Of a stretch of DNA of 64,000 bases, positions 34,068 through 45,801 are shown piece by piece. This stretch comes from Pholiota molesta (Eukaryota; Basidiomycota; Agaricomycetes; Agaricales; Strophariaceae), in NCBI GenBank assembly GCA_014925825.1, contig JACGCK010000017.1:546045-610044 (forward strand), read 5' to 3'. The notes under the pieces were generated by a model. The model had not been told where the DNA came from. It saw only the letters and a list, made by a program, of their open reading frames with translations, and did not search any database. Within the stretch, counting starts at the first letter, position 1, and each line of letters begins with the position of its first letter. Both the position numbers and the translations under genes were made by a program.

Positions 34068-36658
34068 TTATGCTGTTCCCTTGCCCGCGCCTAGCTCCAC
34101 GAGGACGTAGAAATTTGCTGCCACGATTACCAGCCAGATAGCCCCACCAACGCCGATAGTCAGTCGATTGTTGCTGAAGTCGACCACTTCATCGGTATCC
34201 GCATTCTCTACCATATCAGGACTCCGGTTCTGTAGTGCGGAAGGCAGCTCGACGGCGGTAAGCGTCTCCGACATAGGAAGTGCGCCTGGACGCCTTTTCC
34301 GCACGCTCATGATGGCTTTGCTAGATGTGCAGTAGAGCAGAGGGAAAGTGATGAATGGGAGCACAATGGACAGGACGACTTGGGAGGTAACGAGAAGCTT
34401 GTCGATCCCCTGACGGCCTACGACCAGAGCTACAGCCATTGATGGGATGATTGCGAGTAAACGGGTGGCCAAGCGACGTATTACAGGCTGAAGAGGTTCA
34501 GATACATCAGGAAATAGTCATGGAATATATGAAAATAAAAAAGCTCACCGACACTCGCCATCGGATGAAGCCTTCGCTCACAGCTTGTCCCGCAACTGTT
34601 GCAATTATTGACGAACTCTGTCACACGGAAATCAGTATAGTGCCTATCTAAAGTAGTAAGCTCGACAAACCTGGCCAGCGCATAACAGGGCAATCGCAAA
34701 TAAAGTTGCAGCAGCTAGAACGAGTTGTGAAGGACGTGAGATTCAATATGTAGCCAAAGCTGGTCAAATCAAATCTCACGTTGTCCAACAAGATCTCTAA
34801 TGAGATCATAGGCATCAAACAAACTAGCAGGACCGTTCGTGGTGGTATTACCATAGAAGAAAACGGCGGCAGCCAACATCAAAATCCTATGAATCCACAT
34901 GAATCAGTTACCGGATCTGTAATCCGCAAGAAAAAGAAAACCTACAAAGAATTAATCATGACAGCAAATCCAAGCAGACTCCCAACGACGTCGAAAGTAC
35001 CATGGTAGATATGGGCACGCACAAACTCGAAGGGATTGTTGCGGTGTTCGCTATGGCGTGTCGCAGCGGTTGTATAGTCGCTACCAGGCGGCTTGCGGAA
35101 GGCGCCGAGGACAGATCCCTTGCAATCTTCGTACAATCGCCGGATGAAAGGAACCTCTTCCACGCGTTTAACCGGAAGTAAACCTGCGGCTTCGGCCTCT
35201 TTGCTGTTGACCGGTGTGAGACTACTGCTACTGACACGCCCTGTGGAACGGAAAGATACTCTGTCTTGAGTCGCGAGGGTCGAGCCAAGGAATAGACTGT
35301 GTGGCATGATAGTAGCACCAAGAATGCCAACCGCTAATAAAGAATAAAGATATGATCAGACGATATCTGTAGATCTGTCAAAGAACATTACATGTATACA
35401 CGCCTCCTGAGGCAAATATGTGCTTCGTCGGGATATATCCTTCGAAGGCGTGAGCCCAGTTGACACCAACTTTTGTGATGATGACGATCATGCAGACGAG
35501 AACAGCCAATACCTGCGTCGATATCAGCCAATTTATTTACTTACGTGGGGATAGAATACGAAATTAGAACTCACCAGTGCGGCAATAAGCAGCTCAAACA
35601 TCTTCACGGGCTTGCCGCGAAGAGGATCACCCATCGCGAAGACGAGTAGAACATCGAATGCCGTGATCAGCACGCCGTGCCAAAGTTCGAGGCTTGGAAA
35701 AAGCATGCATAGCGCAATAGCCGAGCCCAAAAGCTCTGCAAGGTCTGTGGCGATAATTGCGACTTCCGCGAGCACGTATAGAGGATAGAGACCCAGCCAT
35801 CGGTAGAGAAGCGTATGCTTGGGTCGATTGTATAGCAACAGACGAGTGTGAGAGCCAAGATCTAGAGAAGGGAAAAGACATAAGCCTGGCGTCGCAAAGA
35901 AATGCTGCGGACCCGGAGACAGAGCATGGACAAGTCGCATAGGAAGCAGGACAGGGTATTTATAGGCTTCCAAAAGGCGCTTGTAGGCTGCTCTATAGAG
36001 ATGGGTCCCAATTATATCCCAGCACGTGGGTATACCACAGCCATAAATGTCGAAAGCATAGGGGTCATATTTTAGACGTGCCGCATCTCTCCCGAACCAC
36101 CACTATGGATGCCCATCCGCGCAGCGTCGAATGCTATCCTATCAATAACTTCTGACACCCAAGCTGATGCGCAGAGTGGCCACAAGTGCCGCATATGTCC
36201 GCATCGAACGCTCCCCAACCATATGGAGGGACATAACTCACCTATGCCCGTTACGCAGCCCAGTCTCGTTGCAAGAACCTACAGCACCGTGTCAGCAACA
36301 CGATTTCAGAAAATCAGCAAACAAGGCAGGCATACCTGTAGGAACACCGCAAAGAGGCCAGCCAGAAGGACCACGAAGAGAAGCCAATATCCGTACTCGG
36401 ATCCTGCTTGTAAATCGACGCCCCAGTTTCCCCTAAACAGCATCCACATAAGTTAGAGGCCCATCAGATAAGGTTCGAATACAGTGCATACGGGTCAAAG
36501 TAGGCCACAGCGCAGACTACGCCTACGCCAGTATGTTTTTTTGCATGATGAATAACGATAGAGCCAGCGCGCCGAAGGCGGTATGCGATGGTGATGGGCT
36601 CTCGATTCTGAATCCGGGACTGGAGTGCACTTGTGGGCACGTTGGCTGGGTCTGTCAT
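34068..36658 (-). CDS. NRAMP-family divalent metal transporter
   Basis: Ten exons (36492-36658, 36336-36432, 36242-36278, 35575-35861, 35392-35512, 34946-35333, 34780-34886, 34671-34714, 34549-34617, 34068-34487) sum to 1737 nt and encode 578 aa. It is a proton-coupled Mn2+/Fe2+ importer of the Smf type. The metal-site motif DPGN is at ~55-58 in the first membrane helix and MPH at ~246-248 in helix 6. IIATDLAELLGSAIAL, GVNWAHAFEGYIPT and the conserved transport-signature stretch GQAVSEGFIRWRV follow. The C-terminal GIDKLLVTSQVVLSIVLPF is also family-typical. The N-terminus is short and cytosolic. Intron 3 (35862-36241) is 380 nt, much longer than the ~50-nt norm here, and contains no obvious gene. 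Location (plasma membrane or endosome) cannot be told. Confidence 0.93.
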
Positions 36659-37367
36659 GATGAGGGGAGGAAAGAAAGTGGGGATCGTTAGCTTGGATGG
36701 CGATTTAATAGTGGGCGGGACGAACCCAGGATAACGGACGGGACGAGGATGCACGAAACGATTGAGCGGTACACTTCACTTTTTTGCAGTGCCACATGCA
36801 GTACCCAATCAACGTCACCGTTCCACTCAAGCCGGCCCCTGCCGAGCCGCCTCCTGCCCATCCTCCGACTCCGCCCAAGCACGACCTTCTCCTTTCTTGT
36901 CGCAGCATCCACAGCAGTGGATCCCCATGCTAAAGTAATAACAATTACTTATCCTATCCTTCCGACTCGTCTGCACGGAACGGTAACGTAAACAATAATA
37001 CTCGTGCTGAAAACACATTGCTTCCTTTACTAAAAAAAAACACCCTAAAAAGCTAGACGAGATTGCGCCACACAAATGTCCAATAAAACGTATAACAAAA
37101 CATCAACAGTACAGACATTGAATATGTGAGCCAACAGGAACTCTAACCGTGCAATAAAACAATAATCAGACCAAACCCCATCATAATATCAGCCCCAATC
37201 AGTGGTCAATTCGGGGATTTTGGGCCTCGCACAGTACGAGCAACACGAATCGGGAATCGGGAATCGTCGGACACAGTGCTCCAGTGGTAGTATCCAGTCC
37301 TGAAAGCGGAGAACGTCCGGAGGACGTCCAGATACTGCGTATCGACCTTTCGAAACCCACAGCAAGT
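36659..37367. other. NRAMP promoter and 3' flank of the unknown 609-aa gene
   Basis: No gene recognised. A C/T-rich block (36820-36900) precedes the NRAMP start on the minus strand side. Confidence 0.4.
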
Positions 37368-39911
37368 TCATTTGGCTGAATTCTGCCTCCTGGCCCAAAA
37401 ACGCTTCAAGCCCGGCCTCACAGTCGTGCGGCCGGGGTCCACGTCAATCACGCTATCGTTTGGAATATATCCTCTAAGCTTATCCAAAAGCTTCAGATCA
37501 AATCCGAAAGAGCGTCTTCTTGGCTGATGAACGTCCTTCCGATTTATATAATTGTCGACCCTGTCCCGTTCATCATCAACGTATTTCCCAGCTGCAGCGG
37601 CGTCTCTCCTTTTGCCAGTGTTAGAAGTACCAAAAAGTCTCGAAGCCGCATGTTCTCCTTCCTCGATGACGCAAGCAGTTGTAGCCAGTGACGGAGAGCC
37701 AGAATAACGTTTCTCAGTCCAAGCCTCAGCAACGTCTGCGCTCAAGGATTGAGTCGCAGAACAATTCATAAGACTCGCAATCCCTGTGGTTGTGGTTTCA
37801 TTCTCGCCGTGAACAGAAGTAGCACTCCGTTTAGAACTTCCAGACGTTTCCAGAATCCCAGTTGCAGAGAACCTTTTCCAAAACCGGCGTCCTTGTTTAA
37901 GCTTCCCATTGCCGCTAGCCCTATTCTTGGCGAAACCAAAAGAAGGTGGGGCGTTCAACGTCGGCGTGTTTATACGTCCAACAGCAGCAGTGTCAGCCAG
38001 AGATCTGTGAGCCGAGTGACCAGAGGAACGGTCGACGGTCTCGTAGATTCCATTGTCGCAAGTAGAGTCACCAAAAGAACTTGTCCCGAAGGCAAGTTTC
38101 GTGTCAGCATCCAGACCCAGAGCAAGCGTAGGCCATTCCGCAATGTTGCGAGTCCCAACTGGGGTCACCGAAGTCAAGAATGGGTTGTCTCTGTAATCAG
38201 TGAGCACATCGGAGCTCGGATTTGCCTTGGAAGGGGATTCTTCCGGAGGAGTACCCATTTCCGGGGTCGGAACTGTCAATCGCAACTCCGGGATGAGAAC
38301 TGAATCCTCCAGTGTTTGAAAAAGGCCACTCTGCCAGTCAGTATCTAGAATTGTAACGTTAGCCCAATTCATATGAAATATCGACGCGACGTAATAATGA
38401 AATCCATTCAAGTTGGGCGCACCTTGTATGTCTCCGAACCCTTGGGTTGAGTCCTGCATGTAAGCATTCGCCTGGTGTTCATCATCGTCGTCCATTTCTA
38501 AGCCTCCAATTGACCCGTAATACGAAATACTGTAGTAATCGGTCATCTGGAGGAATTTGGTTAGTACATTTAGTGTAAGCAGATAAATATATAAGCTCAA
38601 ACGAGCGCAATACTCCTAAACGCTTGCCTGCGGAAAACATCGAAACCATCAAAACGAGCAAAGTCGTCTGGCCAAAAGTCAAACACACTTGACCGCCGCA
38701 TGTTTCGGAAACATAGGCTTTCGCTGGGAAAAAGAGAAACAATCAAGACTCACCCCTTCTTCCAAAAGTTCTCCATAGCTCGAATTGGAGCTATTGGATT
38801 CTTGCGTAGCATCGAGAGGCTCTGAAAAGGTTCGCGAGTCCTCTAAAATCGGCGATAAATCCGATTCGAATAATTTACTTGACGTATACGAGGCGTCTGG
38901 TATTGTGATGTGCCTTTCCCGTGGGTTCTGAGGATGCATATCAGTTATTTTTTCATTGACGAGGCTGAATATAAGCATGATTAGGCGTATACCTTGTGTG
39001 TAATGGCTGGAATAACATCCTCGAGTGGAGAAATGAGCTGCGTTTCTGGCAATGCATGCGTCAATGCTGCGGGCGAGGGTACCTTGTAGGAGGTGAGAGC
39101 CGTATTAACGGCAATAGGGTATGTATCTACCTTCGATGGCATCGAACTCGTGGCATCCTCACGGATGGCTACCTGGTCTGTTCGGCGAGGTGAGGGTAAA
39201 ATTGGAGGAGCCGAATTACGCTTCTATGATGAGCAAGCCCCGTCAAAATTGATCAACAGAAGGCAAATAATATGGCAAGACCTCTTTCCCTTTCCCTTTT
39301 CTGGATGTTTCGACACTCTTTTCGAAAACTTTACTAAAAATTCCCTGTAAAAGACAAAACGCATATAGTCAATGTCAGAATGTCCAAACGACAAGAAAGA
39401 TAATAACAGAGGTACGATCAGATTTCTGGTCGTAATATAGAGGAAATTAAATACTAGGCAATACGCATTCGAAATGAGAATTACCGCATGGTTAGGGGAG
39501 TATAGGTAGGCAATATCCTGTCATTCTCGCTTATCAATTCACTGGAAACTTTCCAAGGTAGACTGGGCACGCGGTGAAATATGCTTACACGATCCAGTTG
39601 TCGGCGCACAGATGATGGAGTAGGAGAATCGGTTGGCTATCAGTATAACATATTGATAAAAAGAAATGGAGACAGAAACTGTACATGCGTACTGTCACGA
39701 TGCGGACCCTGTTTTGGCTGTTAGCATGGGGCGAATCGACAGGCTCCCATGGCCCTAGAAAAGAGGTATCGCTATTGAAAGAAGTAAAAGGTAGGGGAGA
39801 TTGGTATTTTGATCCGTGCTAAAGGAACGAATTAGCATGTGTAAAGATGAGTAGACGATGCCTCCTTACGTCAAACTTGAAGAAAGATGTGCCAGAACCT
39901 GTTGTCGGCAT
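37368..39911 (-). CDS. Uncharacterised 609-aa protein, eight phase-0 exons
   Basis: Exons 39870-39911, 39708-39818, 39589-39636, 39485-39517, 39282-39344, 38993-39172, 38754-38927 and 37368-38546 sum to 1830 nt and encode 609 aa. Every junction is phase 0 with GT/AG ends, which makes the chain of short 5' exons credible although each is small. The protein begins MPTTGSGTSFFKFD and is rich in S, T and P. It has an acidic run (MDDDDEH) and ends basic (GLKRFWARRQNSAK). No membrane segment, signal peptide or known domain is visible, and it is probably largely disordered. A second possible exon at 38603-38742 is discussed in the findings. Weakest links: the GTCTTG donor after exon 5 and the exact start. 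Confidence 0.55.
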
Positions 39912-41039
39912 ACTGCCGCAGCATATAGTGTGTCGATGCTTTGCCTTTGCCTCGTTAACGGGACTTGATTTCAACACTCTTTTGGTAGGCGTTATAAGAT
40001 TGGATATATAGCTGGTGTCTATTGAACGGAAATCGTGGTGCTGTCAGCCATATACATCAACGAAGAAGCGCATATATGCAGGTTAACGCGCGCCCGAAGA
40101 CCCCTCATGAAACATTGACATACCGGGATCCGCCTTGCACTGTTTGACACGGTAAATAAAATCACCCTCGGATTCAGGAATCGTGAATTTCTTGATTTAA
40201 ACGCGAAGAATCAATATCACAAATGCTCCGGGAGGTCATTCCAGAAAGTTGCTCCGGCGTGCTCACAGGATTGGGGAGAATGAAGAGATTCAGATATTTG
40301 AGTGTCGTCTCAAACATCTTCGGGAGACTTGATATCTGTGATAAATAGGAGAGTTCAAAAAGTTTGCGGCGGACGTTGCGGTCAAGGTGAAGGTTGGAAC
40401 TCAACTTGTGAGTGAAGGAGTCCAAGTCAAGAGTCTTCGACTATTCTGTGGTGGCCTATTTGGCCCTCCACAGGCAGCGCACAAGCACGTCATGTTTCCT
40501 TTTCGATATACACGAATTGTGGAATGCCACGAATCCGCCAGCCTCCACGGGCCTCGGGGCTCCATTAATGTTGAACTTCGTCCCAGCGCGTTCTAGCCTA
40601 CATCGATGCCCATCGATGCCAATCCTTGTTAATCAATGTCATGAAGCGGTACGATGCTACTTTACCTTACTCCATTACTGACAGTCTGACACTGACAGAA
40701 TCAGGCTGAAAGAGACTCAGAGGCAGTGGCAGTGGCACTGGCAGTGGCAGACGCAATGCTTTCATGAATTGTCAGCTGACTGTTCCATGCGGCAAATCTG
40801 ATATAGTTTCTCCGCGATGATGCAAAATGCGGTAATCCGTTTCCTATCAAGGTAAATCTGGCGAACAGGGGAAATCTATCCGTCCGTGGGGTGTACGGTT
40901 ATCGCTCCGATCCAAGTGCAAACGAAAATAGACGAGAATCCTTTGTCATTCAGGAGGAGAAAAAAGGCTTATAAACGGCACCTCGATTATTGTCTACTTC
41001 ATATTCTCTCTGCAACCTCCAACCCAACCTCTGGCAAAA
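39912..41039. other. Divergent promoter region
   Basis: A 1.1-kb region between divergently transcribed genes. It contains a short GCAGTG(G/A)CA-type repeat at about 40715-40752. The minus frame 40174-40425 is open for 84 codons and looks partly protein-like, but begins without ATG and has no partner exon, so it is left unassigned. Confidence 0.4.
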
Positions 41040-42814
41040 ATGTCTGTCTTACAATCATGGCCTGTCGAGCGGGAGTTTGATCCCAAGAACATGCCTTTTC
41101 GTCGACTGGGACCTAGTGGATTGCGTGTCCCCTTGTTCTCTTTGGGAGGCTGTGAGTTGCTTTTACGATCTCTCGCCTCATCTGGAGAGCTCACTGGAAT
41201 CTAGGGCTCACTCTTGGAGGCACTGTTGTTGGAGACCCTGTGAAGGCAAGTGTTTTTATACTGGGTAAACAGCACGAAAGCTGATACTCTGAATACGTTT
41301 CACAGGAAATCATTAAGACTGCTTTTGAGAATGGAATCAATATGTTTGATACTGCTGAGGCCTATGAGGCTGGGAAATCTGAACTGGAAATGTGAGTAGC
41401 GCCGTCATACTTTTAATGATGAGGCTGGTAATCCTTTCATCCAGGGGTCGCGTTATTAAAGAGTTAGGGATTCGCCGAACGGACCTCGTCATTTCCACCA
41501 AGCTTTTTTGGGGACTACGAAAAGGTCCTAATGACGGTGGACTCTCACGCAAACAGTATGTATTCTTACTCACGTTCTTGTTGTACTCAAGTTCATGGAT
41601 CCAATCGTTTTTCAGTATCATCGAGGGCACTCAAGAATCCTTGGCGCGTCTCGGGCTCACATATGTTGATGTCATCTTTGCACATCGTCATGACGCTAAT
41701 GGTACGCCTTGCTTCGTTCATTAAAATTCAATTGAATTTATAAAAGCTATTAAAAGTGCCAATGGAAGAAATTGTCCGAGCGTTCAACTATGTCATCGAG
41801 AAAGGATGGGTAAGTACGAAGAACAATAAGCGCTGAGAAGTGACTCACCCGATCCCCAAAATAGGCGCTCTACTGGGCCACATCTGAATGGGGTGCTCGT
41901 GAAATCGAGGAGGCTCACCGTGAGTAATTCACTAAAGTACTATGGGAAAATATAATTCAACGACTATGTCAGATATTGCAAACAAGTTGAATCTCATAGC
42001 ACCTATCGCTGAGCAATGCAAACATCAGTGAGTTTCCGCTGTCCAATCCATCAGTATCAAAAATATAAGTTGACCATGACAAATCTATCTATCATAGCAT
42101 GTTCCACCGTGATCGTCCCGAGAAAGAATACCAGTACGCCAGACTGACATAATTTATGATATCTGGAATGATAAACTAATCGATCCAAATAGCGAACTAT
42201 ACAAGAAGTATGGCCTTGGAACGACGACATTCTCGTCTCTGGCAGGCGGTCTCCTCACCGGAAAGGTTGGGCGCTTAATATTTCTTAGCTTCCTTGTTGC
42301 TGAAGACGCCATTGAACCCCAATAGTACAATGACGGTATTCCGGAAGACAGTCGCTTTTCTACGCATTCAGCCTTCTTCAAAGACACGATCGCGGGCCTC
42401 AAAAGTCCCGAAGGACAAGAGCAGATTCGTAAAGTAAAGGAGTTAACAAAACTGGCACAAGAAGGTTGGTGAACCATTCGCTCAAACTTGAAGATGCCCC
42501 GTGCTTACACTTCGACTAGAACTTCAAACTTCGATAGCAGCACTGGCTCTAGCGTGGGTAGCGAAGAATCCCAACACATCCACCGTGATCTTGGGGGCAT
42601 CCAAGCCAGAACAAGTTCTCGAGAATCTCAAGGCGCTTGAAGTCATCCCGAAACTGACGCCTGAGATCTTGGAAAAGATCGAAAGAATATTGGACACCAC
42701 GCCTGAGGCCTTGGTAAGCTCCGACGTTTTACAGGTCGCCTTAACGATAACTGATTAATCTGTATGAAGCCGACGTATGGAAGACCTGTACTTGATAAAT
42801 TTGGAAGGATTTGA
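41040..42814 (+). CDS. Aldo-keto reductase, voltage-gated K+ channel beta-subunit type (AKR6)
   Basis: Thirteen exons (41040-41151, 41205-41245, 41306-41391, 41445-41555, 41616-41701, 41757-41809, 41865-41919, 41973-42027, 42098-42133, 42193-42265, 42326-42464, 42520-42713, 42770-42814) sum to 1086 nt and encode 361 aa. It is an NADPH-dependent carbonyl reductase with a TIM-barrel fold. The catalytic tetrad is visible as D66 and Y71 ([11 protein letters not shown]), K99 (VISTKLFWG) and H140 (FAHRHDAN). [36 protein letters not shown] and [18 protein letters not shown] are AKR6/KCNAB hallmarks. No extra N-terminal inactivation domain is present, so a metabolic role is likely. Intron 2 has a GC donor (AAG/GCAAGT). 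Confidence 0.95.
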
Positions 42815-45801
42815 TCATAGGGATTGTAATTTTTGTCCGCTTCCACCGCGTCAATTTGATTAGAGTTTCGAATACATATCTATTCTAAGCTGCGTAAAGA
42901 AACTGATTACACTACCATCACTTTCAGAGCAGATTAAGTGCACTTTCTGTGGCGCTCGGCCTCCAAGTTATCAAACATATGTGAAATCGACCGTCCACGC
43001 AGTTTTTGTCGGAGATGTCCTCGGTGACAAGCCCTGGATTCAAACCACACATTCTCTAGAAAAAAAATAAAATGTTCTTGCCCTTAAGCAGTTCAACTGC
43101 ACCAAATTTCTGGGCGAGAATGTGGGACGGGTCTGCGCAGCGCCGACCGCACATTGCCGACACTGACTGTATGGCATGGGCATGGGCACATACACACGCA
43201 CACTTCAATTCAACCTGTGGAAGGAGGTTAGACGTTTTTTACAATTCACAGGGGAGTAGCTCCATCTGCTTTTCTCAAGCGCTGAAGTACTCGCAACCTC
43301 CATGTCACTGATTCCTTATATGCTGATCTGAATTACAAGCATGTGGACCGTCACTTTTATATATATATATATTAGCTCTAATGCTCCCCTTCGTAAAACT
43401 TGATGTACAAACTTGTAATAGGCTCGCAAATAAAACGCGCGGATCGGCCTTCAGTCCTTTAGAACTCCTATTGCTTGCTTGGCTAGCGGCCATATTTGTG
43501 GTCCCCTAGTTTTATTGGTACCCATATGTCGCTTCAACCTGGATAACATAACAGCGAGAACAAGCGGAGCAGATTTGTGACGTCCTTTTTGAATTTGACA
43601 TTTTCTTATATTTGGACGTCAACGGCCAGAGACTTTGTCAGTTTGATTTAGTTCAAAGCTTGTGAGTTCAACGTTGTTGTAGGATGGCTGTGGAGCACTC
43701 TGAGAAGTGAATGATCGATAGTATGCATTCTCTTGCGATTTTGGGACAAAATGGTGTTCAAATTACCTGATTTCGACTCTCCTCTTGGGCCGCTCTTGGG
43801 CCGCAATGTCTCTGCCGCGTGAAGTCAAGAGTTATTTGCAGAAACCCACGGCAGAGTGTGGCGCACGCCGATCACATTTGGTGACTTCGACTATGGGACC
43901 TAGCCATCAAACTTTAACCGTTACGGAAGTGTTGCCGTTAGGAGAGTGTCCCGCGTTGAATCGCTCCTATTCAACTCACCTGTTTCTGTTCGACGCCAGG
44001 TCTTTCTTTTCTCCATGGGATATTGGTGGGTCTTGTCCGTGACGGACCATGTCGTATATTGCTCACTATTGTAGATGATTCATGCGACCTCGCTTTCCAC
44101 ACCACTGGCAACGTTGCGCCTCTATTTATTTCTTATCAGAAATCCGACATTCAGCCTTGGCTTTACCTATCTGCATTTAATTTGTCTCTACCAGGATCTT
44201 CCGAGGTCGTTACTAAGGTTCTAAAATGGTGTTCCAGGACTCATTATTCAAGACACCCGCACTTCGAACTCTCAACAAGCATGACGAAGGGCACTACAGA
44301 TCTAAATACTCAAGCAAACTCGCTGACTGCCTCTTCTCACGCCCACACCTATCATATCAGGAGGACTGATTTATGTCAGCTTTATGATCGTCATTGTTTG
44401 AGTCCCCTGGTTTGCAACAATTTCTGAAAATAGGTATGGGGTCTCTTTGTTCCGGCGGTGCAACTTGCTAGAGCTTCTTTATAGTTAGATCACTATTGGG
44501 CGCGACAGAAAGTCATAACTGAACCGATTTGACCGTACTTGTGGAGAAGTATTGCCAGATTCAGCGTTGAAAGGTGCTGATCTTTAAGAACCATACGGAA
44601 ACCCGTAAATTTTACCAAATTATGTTACTCACTTATGGGTTATTATTAAAGATCAACTCCATTTCCCAATTAAACTGGTGTCATAGATACTTAACTGTAA
44701 AGGTTGTACAGGTACTTAGTCTCCAGCAGATATTTTTCTTTCAGTCATTGTCTACGTCCCCTTCTTGACAGCCCAAAGCTCACAGCTGAGGCCACTTGCC
44801 GCTGTAGCATTGAACACGATGTGTCGTAAACATAGCGGAATTTCTCACACGGACCAGTAGACAATCCATTTTCTCTTGACATGGGAGCGAGATTTACGCC
44901 AGCTTTCGAATCCTTCTGGCTCAAGTCGACAGTTCTGATGGATGGATCTCCAAACAGAAACATAGTTCATAGATAAGGCCGGCCACATAGTGCCTACATC
45001 TATCAATGCGCAAGTATTGCAGATCCTGCATTCCCTCGTTGTAATTTAGTCCTCAAAAGATACTCCTGCTTCCCATGCCAAACGAAACCGTCCTGAATAT
45101 GCTCCAGTAGGTCTTCTTTTGGCGGCCGGACTTCAAGATTCTTTATCACTGATTGACTCGGAGACTCTCAGAAACGGCGGCGAAAAGGTGATCTCCTTTA
45201 TTCTATTTATTCCATCTGCACTGTATTGTGGTTCGATATTCAAACCTATCCTGGAACGCGCGTTTCGTAAATAGCGCTTTATTGAAATGATAAAACAAAT
45301 GCGAGGCGAGTCATCTAGTTCGAGTACATTTGATAAAGCATATGTCACTCCGAAGGTTTTTTCCCGCAAGTAGACACCCAATAGACACCCCAAAGCTGCT
45401 CGATATAAAATAATATTGATTCTAATAAAAAGAAGGCACTTAAATAATGAACAACTTCGATGCCTGACTTTGCCTCACTAGTAAATCAGTTCTTTTCTAT
45501 GTCTTTCTCAGAAAATTAAAGACTCAGAACAGAACAACGTCGCACCTTTGCAAAAATCCTTTAATTCAAACTCTGTCGAGAAAGAACTGTGGTGAGTGAG
45601 GAAGCCGTGGGATATTAATGCCGCCGTCCACGTGATGACCTGCCCTGATGTGGATTCATGACACGTACAGCGTTATACACTGTACGGCTATAGATACTAG
45701 GCATTGACCAGCCCTTTTCACTGTTCTCATATCCACGAAACGTAGAACGTCAAAGGGGCAGCCCAACAAACTCATAGAACTGTGTAAATCTTGGAAAAAT
45801 A
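42815..45801. other. 3-kb gene-poor spacer
   Basis: Short frames on both strands (for example plus 44023-44427, 134 codons) show no family, no convincing splice chain and no repeat structure beyond an AT microsatellite near 43360-43376. I see no supportable gene. Confidence 0.45.

Noticed and set aside
40174..40425. 84-codon minus frame near the AKR promoter
   Set aside because: It begins without ATG, no splice partner was found, and it lies outside the phase-0 exon chain of the neighbouring minus-strand gene.
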